Positions 1-5,886 of a stretch of 21,278 nt of DNA are shown one piece after another; position 1 is the first letter of the stretch; the number at the start of each line of letters is the position of its first letter. The stretch lies in the NCBI GenBank assembly GCA_913056285.1, contig CAJXNE010000013.1:1-21278 (forward strand), read 5' to 3'. Position numbers and translations under genes: made by a program. The notes beneath the pieces were generated by a model, which searched no databases, had not been told where the DNA came from, and worked only from the letters and a program-made list of their open reading frames with translations. The DNA is from an uncultured Zetaproteobacteria bacterium (GTDB lineage Bacteria > Pseudomonadota > Zetaproteobacteria > Mariprofundales > Mariprofundaceae).

Positions 1-746
1 CGGGGCTGGCCTGCGCGCATCGCCTTGCCATGAAGGGCCATGCGGTGACGGTCTACGACGCGCGCGCCAAGGCCGGCGGGCTGAACGAATTTGGCATTCT
101 GTTGACTGCGGGACAGGATGAGGAAGTGTTATTCGCCTGTTTGAAACTGGCGGCCAGTGTGAGTGACGATACGCTGGTACGTCTCACCATCAGCGGTGGC
201 GAATCGGGTTGGGGGTTGACCAACAGGGCAGATAAACCGGTCGTTTATATTCAGGCTGCGGCCTATATTGCCAGCGTTGGGCCACAGTTTTTACATTTGG
301 CTACATGGCCGTTCCCGTTACAAAAAAAATCTGCCAAGTTCGTGGCTGATTATGCCCATACCTTGCGTGCGTTGAACGGCGCTGCTGATGCGCATGTGTT
401 GTTTGAGCAGGACGGCGTGTTATTGGCTACGGCGACTGCCAATATTCTACTCTGTCGTGAAGGAGCATGGTATACGCCGCCGGATAAGCTTGGCGTGCTG
501 CCGGGTCGGGTGCGTGATTTTCTCATACGTCAGGGTTTGTTGCATGAATCACCGTGTCCGGTGGCGTGGTTGCAGGATTGCGACGCAATGGCGATATGCA
601 ATAGTGGTTTGTTTATTAAGCCGGTGGCGTGGGTTGAAGGTGTCCAACGCACTATAGATTTCGATGTGCAGCCAAGATCGCTGCTGACATTGCTGGCTGC
701 ATTGAAGAAGGAAAAGGGCATTCCGATGGATATCAGACATAGTTAA
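1..746 (+). CDS. pabC: Chimeric ORF: flavoprotein fragment joined to aminodeoxychorismate lyase (PabC); 5' partial
   Basis: The frame is open from the left edge (codons start at base 3) and ends at TAA 744-746. Codons 3-98 read GLACAHRLAMKG...GGLNEFGI, the dinucleotide-binding start of GltD/PreT-like NAD(P)H flavoproteins. From base 99 the protein is a class IV PLP aminotransferase of the PabC type, which turns 4-amino-4-deoxychorismate into p-aminobenzoate and pyruvate for folate synthesis. Numbering from the ATG at 30, Lys103 in SAKFVADYAHTLRAL fits the PLP lysine, and ATATANILLCREGAWYTPP plus GVLPGRVRDFL match the family's C-terminal half. By comparison with E. coli PabC (269 residues) about the first 55 residues are missing. 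The switch falls at FGI, a tripeptide plausible in both parents, so this is a recombinant gene or an assembly join. PabC identity of the C-terminal part is fairly sure; activity is doubtful. It ends 72 bp before the antitoxin gene. Confidence 0.7.
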   Translation, partial: GLACAHRLAMKGHAVTVYDARAKAGGLNEFGILLTAGQDEEVLFACLKLAASVSDDTLVRLTISGGESGWGLTNRADKPVVYIQAAAYIASVGPQFLHLATWPFPLQKKSAKFVADYAHTLRALNGAADAHVLFEQDGVLLATATANILLCREGAWYTPPDKLGVLPGRVRDFLIRQGLLHESPCPVAWLQDCDAMAICNSGLFIKPVAWVEGVQRTIDFDVQPRSLLTLLAALKKEKGIPMDIRHS

Positions 747-793
747 AATACTGTCTATTTATCTGGAATATTGTAATACTTATTTTATTTTGT

Positions 794-804
794 ATGATTA
801 TCAT
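794..804. promoter_or_regulatory. Candidate operator palindrome upstream of the antitoxin gene
   Basis: ATGATTATCAT is a perfect 5-bp inverted repeat around one central base. It lies four bases before the Shine-Dalgarno GGAGGT (808-813) of the antitoxin gene, in an AT-rich stretch that would carry the promoter. VapB/MazE-type antitoxins usually bind palindromes overlapping their own promoter, so autorepression here is a reasonable inference. The arms are short and could be chance. Confidence 0.35.
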
Positions 805-818
805 TCTGGAGGTGCGCC

Positions 819-1052
819 ATGAGGACTTCATTGGTTACTACAAAAGGGCAGGTCACCATACCTGTCGCCGTAAGACATCAACTTGGCATCCATCAGGGAG
901 ATCGGGTTGGTTTTGTTTATGAAGATGGCAAGGTCATTATTCTCCCAGTCATCAAAGATATAGAAGCAGCATTTGGACTTATATCAACAAAGCAAAGCGC
1001 CAGCCTGGATGAGATGGAGGCGGCGATTCAAGGTAGAGGGCGCGAGCAGTGA
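819..1052 (+). CDS. AbrB/MazE/SpoVT-family antitoxin (VapB-like)
   Basis: This 77-residue protein opens with RTSLVTTKGQVTIPVAVR, the swapped-hairpin beta-barrel DNA-binding motif of the AbrB/MazE/SpoVT fold, followed by LGIHQGDRVGFVYEDGKVIILP. That covers about residues 1-45. The rest, rich in acidic residues and glutamine, would be the toxin-wrapping tail. The ATG is preceded by a strong GGAGGT at 808-813. Its stop overlaps the PIN toxin start by 4 bp (GTGA, 1049-1052), the coupling typical of type II toxin-antitoxin operons. It would neutralise the downstream nuclease and repress the operon. The family is clear; the label VapB versus MazE-like depends on the PIN partner. Confidence 0.9.
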   Translation: MRTSLVTTKGQVTIPVAVRHQLGIHQGDRVGFVYEDGKVIILPVIKDIEAAFGLISTKQSASLDEMEAAIQGRGREQ

Positions 1053-1447
1053 TTGCTGCAGACACCAATCTTTTGGTGCGTATTTTGGTTGATGATCCCG
1101 GCCAGCCGGAACAGGTTGCGATAGCGCGAACGCTTGCCAGTGAGGCAAAGCAGATATTTGTAGCGCAAATTGTTATTGTTGAACTTGTATGGGTATTGCA
1201 GGCCGCATATAAACTCGATAAATTGACTATTGTCCATCTACTGGAACACCTCTTGCATAACAGCGCTTTTGTATTACAAGCTGAAGATCATTTTCTGACA
1301 GCACTCACACTGTTCAAAAAACAAGCCTGTGATTTTTCTGATTGCCTGATTGCAACTGAAAGCCAGGCGGCCAATTGCACGTTAATCACCTTTGACAAAA
1401 AACTTTCCCGCTTATCCGGAGTGAAACTGGCTGAACATGATGCTTAA
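1049..1447 (+). CDS. PIN-domain ribonuclease toxin (VapC-like)
   Basis: This 132-residue PIN-domain protein starts at GTG 1049, overlapping the antitoxin stop. PIN nucleases use a cluster of acidic residues to hold Mg2+/Mn2+ and cleave RNA. All expected positions are present: Asp5 in AADTNLLVR, Glu45 in IVIVELVW, Asp98 in DFSDCLIA (with Asp95 nearby) and Asp116 in LITFDKKL. Full family length and an intact active site suggest a functional toxin. VapC toxins commonly cleave initiator tRNA or rRNA; the target here cannot be read from sequence. The pair sits between pabC and mltG, which are adjacent in many bacteria, so it is probably a later arrival. Confidence 0.9.
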   Translation: MIAADTNLLVRILVDDPGQPEQVAIARTLASEAKQIFVAQIVIVELVWVLQAAYKLDKLTIVHLLEHLLHNSAFVLQAEDHFLTALTLFKKQACDFSDCLIATESQAANCTLITFDKKLSRLSGVKLAEHDA

Positions 1448-1672
1448 TGCCTGTTTGCCACGGAGTTTTTTTATAAGCCCAATATCCTTGGAAGTGCTGC
1501 TATTGCTATAACAGTTGGGCTGGATACCAGCGTTGAGAAATGCCCGAGTACCCGAGTACGTTCAGCTTTGGTATTCTGCGGCGCTCTGACTTCTCCATCC
1601 ATGGAGTTCTTCGCTTTTTCGCCTTGTTCCGGGCAAAATTAGCGGTAAGCTAAACTGCTATAAGGGGGCAAA
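1448..1672. other. Intergenic region before mltG with short repeats
   Basis: This 225-bp gap has no credible ORF. It holds an exact 8-bp tandem duplication CCCGAGTA at 1543-1558 and a stretch around 1579-1620 with GGCGCTCTGACTTCT and the dyad CTCCATCCATGGAG. Read on the - strand, GAAGTCAGAGCGCC resembles part of the 55-bp repeat found three times elsewhere in the window, with a 3-base gap, so it may be a decayed relative. A G-rich Shine-Dalgarno AAGGGGG (1662-1668) serves mltG. Confidence 0.4.
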
Positions 1673-2668
1673 TTGCTGAATCGTTACAAAAAACTAAGCA
1701 TCGCTGTTTTGCTTGTCGTATTGCTGAGCGTGACCGGTGGCGTACTCTGGTTTTATACGCAGACAGGAGAGGCTCACGGGCCGCAGCAGGCGGTGGAAAT
1801 CATGATTCCCAAAGGCGCTAATTCAACTAAAATAACACATATGCTGGCGCAGCATGATGTGATTGTATCAGAACTCGCATTTCGGTTGAAGCTGCGCATG
1901 GATGGCAATGGAGGGCGTTTGCGTAGCGGTCTGTATCGTTTTGAACAAGCTGCCACGATGGCGCAGGTGATTGCGCGACTGGCGAGGGGCGATGTGATGC
2001 AATTCAAGGTCACAGTGCCGGAAGGGTTGAGAACAGATGAAGTACTGCATTTGCTGGCGGAAAAAACCGGTACGCATGAGAAGGATTGGCAGACGGCCAT
2101 AAAAAAACTGTTTCCCGCCGATGCGGAAGGGCGCTTATTGCCGGAAACCTACCAGTACACGAAGCCGGTTCGCATGCAACAGATGCTGAAGTCCATGGCG
2201 GATGCGCAGCAGAAAATTCTGGCGGAGCTTTCCGAGTATGCGCCGGTGCAAAATAAATACCGTATCATGGCGTCGATCATCGAGAAGGAAACCATGATTG
2301 CCAAAGAACGCCCGTTTGTGGCGGCAGTGATACGCAACCGTTTGCAAAAAGGTATGCCCTTGCAGATGGATCCGACCGTCATTTACGGCATCTGGAGAAC
2401 GAAAGGACAATTCTCCGGCAATATTCATAAAAAGGACTTACGTACGGATACACCGTGGAGTACCTATACACGCAAGGGCTTGCCGCCAACGCCGATTTGC
2501 AATCCGGGTGCGGCATCGCTCAGAGCGGCAGCTGCGCCAGCCAACGTCCCGTTTCTGTATTTCGTGGCGGACGGTTCCGGTGGCCACCAGTTCGCGGCGA
2601 CCCTGGCCGATCACCAGGCCAATGTGGCGCGCTGGGTTGAAATGGACCGAAAGCGTCAGCATAAATAG
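1673..2668 (+). CDS. mltG: Endolytic murein transglycosylase MltG (YceG)
   Basis: MltG is an inner-membrane enzyme that cuts nascent glycan strands and is thought to end strand elongation. The 331-residue protein has one N-terminal membrane anchor (about residues 8-28), a LysM-like segment (about 40-110: IPKGANSTKITHMLAQHDV, LRSGLYRFEQ) and the YceG catalytic domain. The catalytic Glu is Glu204 in MASIIEKETMI, followed by RNRLQKGMPLQMDPTVIYG and the signature TPWSTYTRKGLPPTPICNPG. The start is TTG 1673, 4 bp after AAGGGGG; no in-frame ATG or GTG lies close by. It ends 6 bp before the sigma factor gene, so the two are probably co-transcribed. Length and motifs are normal for the family. Confidence 0.95.
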   Translation: MLNRYKKLSIAVLLVVLLSVTGGVLWFYTQTGEAHGPQQAVEIMIPKGANSTKITHMLAQHDVIVSELAFRLKLRMDGNGGRLRSGLYRFEQAATMAQVIARLARGDVMQFKVTVPEGLRTDEVLHLLAEKTGTHEKDWQTAIKKLFPADAEGRLLPETYQYTKPVRMQQMLKSMADAQQKILAELSEYAPVQNKYRIMASIIEKETMIAKERPFVAAVIRNRLQKGMPLQMDPTVIYGIWRTKGQFSGNIHKKDLRTDTPWSTYTRKGLPPTPICNPGAASLRAAAAPANVPFLYFVADGSGGHQFAATLADHQANVARWVEMDRKRQHK

Positions 2669-2674
2669 GCAGAT

Positions 2675-3514
2675 ATGAGCAAGAAGACATCATTAAAAGC
2701 GCTGACCAGCCTCGACCGCTTCTATCAGGAGCTGCGCAAGATTCCGCAGCTCTCCCGTGAGGAAGAGGATGTGCTGGCGCGCAAATGGCAGAACGATCAC
2801 GATCTGATGGCAGTGCAGGAACTGATTAGCGCCAACCTGCATAGCGTAGCTGCGATCGTGCGCGAATATCGCCATTTCGGGCTGCCCGAAGAAGATTTGA
2901 TTCAGGAGGGTACGCTGGGTCTGATGCATGCCGTCAAACGCTTCGATCCGGACAGGGGTTTCAGGCTGAAAACTTACGCTTCCTACTGGATTCGGGCATC
3001 CATCCACGATTTTATTTTGCGCTCGTGGAGTATCGTGAAAATGGGCACGAATAAACTCCAGCGCCGCATTTTTGCCGGTCTGCAGAAAGCCGAGTGCGCC
3101 ATTGCCGCACTCGAAGGTACGAACCTCAAGGAGATCGCCGAGCAGCATGGCACCAGCGGTGAATCCTATCAGGCCATTGCATCATCCTTTCTGCGTCGTG
3201 ATTTTTCCATCGATTCGGATAATGGCGATGAAGGCCAGGTGCTGGAGTTGCCATCGCCGGCAGAAACCCCCGAAGAGCAATTGGAAGAGAAAGATTGGGG
3301 TAACTACGCTCGTACACAGTTGGAGCAGGCCATGGCAGTGCTGTCCGACCGCGATCGTTATGTTATTCGTCAGCGTCGTCTGATGGATCCACCAGCAACG
3401 TTAAAAGAATTATCCGAGGAACTGGGCGTATCGATTGAGCGAGTGCGGCAGTTGGAATCGCGCGCCATGAAAAAAATGGGTGATGTGTGCGCAGACGTGT
3501 CGTTTGAAGGCTGA
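2675..3514 (+). CDS. rpoH: RNA polymerase sigma-32 family factor (RpoH-like)
   Basis: This 279-residue sigma-70 family protein is of RpoH size. Region 1.2 is at about 11-45, region 2 at 51-122 (PEEDLIQEGTLGLMHAVKRF, then LKTYASYWIRASIHDFILRS) and the helix-turn-helix of region 4.2 at about 242-268 (TLKELSEELGVSIERVRQLE). NKLQRRIFAGLQK (126-138) corresponds to the RpoH box that separates heat-shock sigma factors from RpoD/RpoS. It would direct polymerase to heat-shock promoters. The ATG lies 6 bp after mltG with only a weak ribosome site, and the stop overlaps the next start (TGATG), implying translational coupling. In many gammaproteobacteria rpoH follows ftsX, so this neighbourhood is different. 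Confidence 0.88.
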   Translation: MSKKTSLKALTSLDRFYQELRKIPQLSREEEDVLARKWQNDHDLMAVQELISANLHSVAAIVREYRHFGLPEEDLIQEGTLGLMHAVKRFDPDRGFRLKTYASYWIRASIHDFILRSWSIVKMGTNKLQRRIFAGLQKAECAIAALEGTNLKEIAEQHGTSGESYQAIASSFLRRDFSIDSDNGDEGQVLELPSPAETPEEQLEEKDWGNYARTQLEQAMAVLSDRDRYVIRQRRLMDPPATLKELSEELGVSIERVRQLESRAMKKMGDVCADVSFEG

Positions 3515-3801
3515 TGACTGATCCCGTACACGCAATAGCATTGCGTTCTCAATCACCTGATTATAACGAAACATTGATCATTGAATTTACAATTGCACCC
3601 CGGCAGTCAACGCTGTTCCAGAGCTTATTGCAGGGCGAAGACGGGCTGGGCGTCATCCGCTGTTTCGATCCCGAAAAAAAGAAACAGCAGCTATGGTCGA
3701 GCGCCGATCAGAAGGGTGATGTTTACGACTGGCTAAACAGCCTTCCGGAAAGTTTTCAGTGCCGGGTAAGCGGAGAATGGTACTGGTCGGAAGGTGCGTA
3801 G
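3514..3801 (+). CDS. Small conserved protein, DUF4911-like
   Basis: This 95-residue protein starts at the ATG overlapping the rpoH stop by one base, so it is probably co-translated with the sigma factor. It has no signal peptide or membrane segment and should be cytoplasmic. The pattern LIIEFTIAPRQSTLFQSLLQ, then GEDGLGVIRCFDPEKKKQQL and DWLNSLPE, resembles my recollection of DUF4911, a short domain of unknown function. That match is from memory and moderate. No catalytic motif is visible. Its position suggests a role tied to the sigma factor or the mltG operon, but nothing in the sequence proves this. Confidence 0.65.
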   Translation: MTDPVHAIALRSQSPDYNETLIIEFTIAPRQSTLFQSLLQGEDGLGVIRCFDPEKKKQQLWSSADQKGDVYDWLNSLPESFQCRVSGEWYWSEGA

Positions 3802-3876
3802 GGTCTGTCGGCGCAGCTCACGGACGGGAGAGTCAGAAGTCGCTGCCTGGCAAACTGGCATGTCTGTTGCTCATGC

Positions 3877-4695
3877 ATGATTATGATCAATCATCTGGAT
3901 ATCGGCTCAAGCGCCTGGAGCGGTAAAGCTACCAATCTGCCTGAGCAGGGCGGCGCGCAAAAAACTGGCGGCCTGTTTCAACAATTGCTGGACAGGAACA
4001 TTGATTCACCGCTGGAAACCTTGACGCCTGATACTATTCGAGCGCTGGCGGAGAACCTCATCTCGGCACTGGATCGGGCCGGCATGCATGGCATGTTTTT
4101 CGATCTCAATGAACGATCGAATCAAGCAACTGGGCAGTTATTATCCACCGATCTGTTGATGTCCATACGTCATAGCGCCAAAACACCGATGTTTGCAGTG
4201 CAGGGCAGGCCGGTGCATCCGGTTGCTTCGATAGCAGTGAGCGATGAGCCAGCGGCTGAGGTGCAAGGCGTAAATCAAAACGATGAGAATCCGGTTTCGG
4301 GTAAAGATAGGTTCGCGTCGATCATTGCTTCTGCGGCAGCATCCAACGGCCTTGATCCGAAGTTGATTGAAGCAGTGATCCGAACAGAAAGTAATTTCGA
4401 TGCACAAGCTGTATCTCCGGTAGGGGCGCAGGGCTTGATGCAACTGATGCCCGCTACGGCGGCGGAGCTCGGGGTCAGCGATGCATTTGATCCGGAGCAG
4501 AATATTCAGGCCGGAAGCAAGTATCTTAAGCGGCTTATGGATCGCTACGACGGGGATACCGGACTTGCTCTGGCCGCTTACAACTGGGGCATGGGCAACC
4601 TCGAACGCCATGCTGAACGCATGCCGCAGGAAACAGTCAACTACGTTGCCAAAATCACCGGCCTGATGCGTAGTCCGGATTCTCTGAGGGTATAA
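3877..4695 (+). CDS. SLT-domain lytic transglycosylase without a signal peptide
   Basis: The 272-residue protein has an unstructured-looking N-terminal half (about 1-145) and a C-terminal SLT domain (about 145-265). The catalytic Glu is Glu171 in AVIRTESNFDAQAVSPVGA, followed by QGLMQLMPATAAELGV, NIQAGSKYLKRLMDRY and LALAAYNWGMGNL, all standard for goose-type/Slt70-like lysozymes that cleave murein to 1,6-anhydro sugars. No N-terminal signal peptide or anchor is seen. Such proteins are often exported through a secretion or flagellar apparatus, or the start is wrong. The ATG at 3877 has no good Shine-Dalgarno; ATG 3883 is an alternative. The enzyme class is clear, the export route is not. Confidence 0.85.
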   Translation: MIMINHLDIGSSAWSGKATNLPEQGGAQKTGGLFQQLLDRNIDSPLETLTPDTIRALAENLISALDRAGMHGMFFDLNERSNQATGQLLSTDLLMSIRHSAKTPMFAVQGRPVHPVASIAVSDEPAAEVQGVNQNDENPVSGKDRFASIIASAAASNGLDPKLIEAVIRTESNFDAQAVSPVGAQGLMQLMPATAAELGVSDAFDPEQNIQAGSKYLKRLMDRYDGDTGLALAAYNWGMGNLERHAERMPQETVNYVAKITGLMRSPDSLRV

Positions 4696-4715
4696 CGCAG
4701 GATCGAGTTCATATT

Positions 4716-4770
4716 GATGACTTCGTAAGAATTTATCAGAGCGCCCATGGACGGACTTTTTTCGACTTCA
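4716..4770 (+). repeat. 55-bp interspersed repeat, copy 1 (diverged)
   Basis: The same 55-bp sequence as copies 2 and 3, with changes mainly in the 3' arm of the first hairpin (AAGAATTTAT instead of AAGAAGTCAT) and ACTTTTTTCG instead of ACTTTTTACG. It lies between the SLT gene and nirK. No flanking direct repeat is visible. It looks like an older copy. Confidence 0.9.
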
Positions 4771-4825
4771 TCATTATATGTTTGGACAATTGCTACGATA
4801 GTCTGATTATTTCACTGTTAATATA

Positions 4826-4847
4826 AAGATGGAATTTGTTTCATCAA
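4826..4847. promoter_or_regulatory. Candidate dyad operator upstream of nirK (NsrR-like)
   Basis: AAGATGGAATTTGTTTCATC followed by AA holds the imperfect dyad GATGGAA / TTTCATC (6 of 7 paired) around TTTG. It sits just after an AT-rich TTAATATAA that could serve as a -10 element and just before the Shine-Dalgarno. NsrR, the nitric-oxide-sensing repressor that controls nirK in several bacteria, binds dyads beginning AAGATG. The half-site resembles this, but spacing and right arm differ, so this is a hypothesis. Confidence 0.35.
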
Positions 4848-4850
4848 TAG

Positions 4851-4857
4851 AAGGAGG
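4851..4857 (+). promoter_or_regulatory. Shine-Dalgarno of nirK
   Basis: AAGGAGG is a near-perfect ribosome binding site. It is 5 nt before TTG 4863 and 11 nt before ATG 4869, both in frame, so either start is possible. ATG gives a conventional signal peptide beginning MKRF. Confidence 0.7.
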
Positions 4858-4868
4858 ACAGGTTGGTA

Positions 4869-5819
4869 ATGAAGCGGTTTATAACAGGGGTGTTTTCATG
4901 CGCGGCGATGAGTTTGATGATCGGATTATGTGTACCGGTGGCAAATGCTAAAGTTGTTAAAGTAACACTGACGGCAATGGAATCGGATGTGGTGATCGAT
5001 AACAGAGGCACGAAATATCCAGCTTGGACGTATGATGGCATGATACCGGGCAAGCTGGTACGAGCCACGGTTGGAGATCAGATTGATGTTACCCTGATCA
5101 ACCTCAAAACCAACAAGAAATCGCATTCGATTGATTTTCATGCTGCTGAAGTGGATATGCTCAACGAATTCGGTTCCGTGCGTCCGGGCCATAACAGGCA
5201 TTTTGTGTTTAAGGCCGGTCGTGCAGGCGTATATATGTACCACTGCGCCTCCAATCCTTTGGCCGAACATATCGCTCGCGGTATGTTCGGCGTGATCATT
5301 ATTGACCCCAAACGCTTTAGTAAAGCCTATCCCAAACCGGACAGGGAATATGTGCTGGTCCAATCACAGTTTTTTCCTGATGCAGACAATGTCGTGGATA
5401 TGGTTGAAAACAGGGGCTGGACGCATGCCCTGATTAATGGAAAACCATTCAATTTCGATCCGATTCATGATGGCAATTCCACCCGGGCGCTGATGTCCAA
5501 ACCGGGCGAGCGTGTGCGTATATTCTTTGTGAATGCGAATATTAATATGCCTGTATCATTCCATCCGGTGGCAGGAATCTGGGATAGGGTCTATGTGAAT
5601 GGTAACCCGGATAATGTTCTGAAAAATGTCCAGACTTATGGTGTTCCCGTGGCCGGTGCGAGCACTTTCGATCTTGTATCCCCTGCGGGCCGAAGCACCA
5701 ATAATGCCCTGATTGACCATACTATGAGTGCTGAGATGCGCGGCGCCTCTACATTGTTGATAAATGTACCTGGCGCTGATCCTGGCATGGGTAAGGGTGA
5801 TAAGATTCTTATTCGATGA
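4869..5819 (+). CDS. nirK: Copper nitrite reductase-like two-cupredoxin protein (NirK type)
   Basis: This 316-residue exported protein has a signal peptide of about 27 residues ending VPVANA. NirK enzymes reduce nitrite to nitric oxide in the periplasm using type 1 and type 2 copper. Every ligand has a counterpart: type 1 His86, Cys126, His134, Met139 (SHSIDFHAA, YMYHCAS, EHIARGMFG); type 2 His91, His125 and His284 (ALIDHTMSA, supplied by the neighbouring subunit). The active-site Asp89 and a His232 in SFHPVAG also align. The Trp before the type 1 His in classic NirK (PWH) is Glu here (AEH). It is slightly shorter than usual NirK. It stands alone, flanked by repeat copies 1 and 2, and its stop codon is formed at the edge of copy 2. 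A related laccase-like oxidase remains possible, but the ligand set favours NirK. Confidence 0.8.
   Translation: MKRFITGVFSCAAMSLMIGLCVPVANAKVVKVTLTAMESDVVIDNRGTKYPAWTYDGMIPGKLVRATVGDQIDVTLINLKTNKKSHSIDFHAAEVDMLNEFGSVRPGHNRHFVFKAGRAGVYMYHCASNPLAEHIARGMFGVIIIDPKRFSKAYPKPDREYVLVQSQFFPDADNVVDMVENRGWTHALINGKPFNFDPIHDGNSTRALMSKPGERVRIFFVNANINMPVSFHPVAGIWDRVYVNGNPDNVLKNVQTYGVPVAGASTFDLVSPAGRSTNNALIDHTMSAEMRGASTLLINVPGADPGMGKGDKILIR
5809..5817 (+). repeat. Left 9-bp direct repeat (candidate target-site duplication)
   Basis: TTATTCGAT directly precedes repeat copy 2 and recurs exactly at 5873-5881 directly after it. The left copy includes the last nirK codons and the first base of its stop. Confidence 0.75.
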
Positions 5820-5872
5820 TGACTTCGTAAGAAGTCATCAGAGCGCCCATGGACGGACTTTTTACGACTTCA
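5818..5872 (+). repeat. 55-bp interspersed repeat, copy 2 (with 9-bp direct repeats)
   Basis: The element contains the perfect stem-loop ATGACTTC-GTAA-GAAGTCAT (8-bp stem, GNRA-type loop), then CAGAGCGCCCATGGACGGAC, a T5 run and ACGACTTCA. It matches copy 3 at all 55 positions. Its ends are imperfect inverted repeats (TGACTTCGT versus TGAAGTCGT on the other strand). It lies between the converging nirK and coq7 genes and is bracketed by TTATTCGAT, which suggests insertion by a transposase. The AAGTC arm can also pair with GACTT just before the T-run, so it could act as a terminator. Confidence 0.92.
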
Positions 5873-5881
5873 TTATTCGAT
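5873..5881 (+). repeat. Right 9-bp direct repeat (candidate target-site duplication)
   Basis: TTATTCGAT, identical to 5809-5817. Joining the flanks with one copy removed gives CTTATTCGATAAGC, which would end nirK at the same residue with a TAA stop. Confidence 0.75.
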
Positions 5882-5886
5882 AAGCA

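Noticed and set aside
790..806. Fur box before the antitoxin gene
   Set aside because: TGATTATCA has some likeness to part of a Fur site, but the 19-bp pattern is not met and an autoregulatory palindrome is a simpler reading.
4716..5872. nirK as a composite transposon bounded by two repeat copies
   Set aside because: Copy 1 is diverged while copy 2 has its own 9-bp duplication, so they probably inserted independently; no matching outer target duplication is seen.
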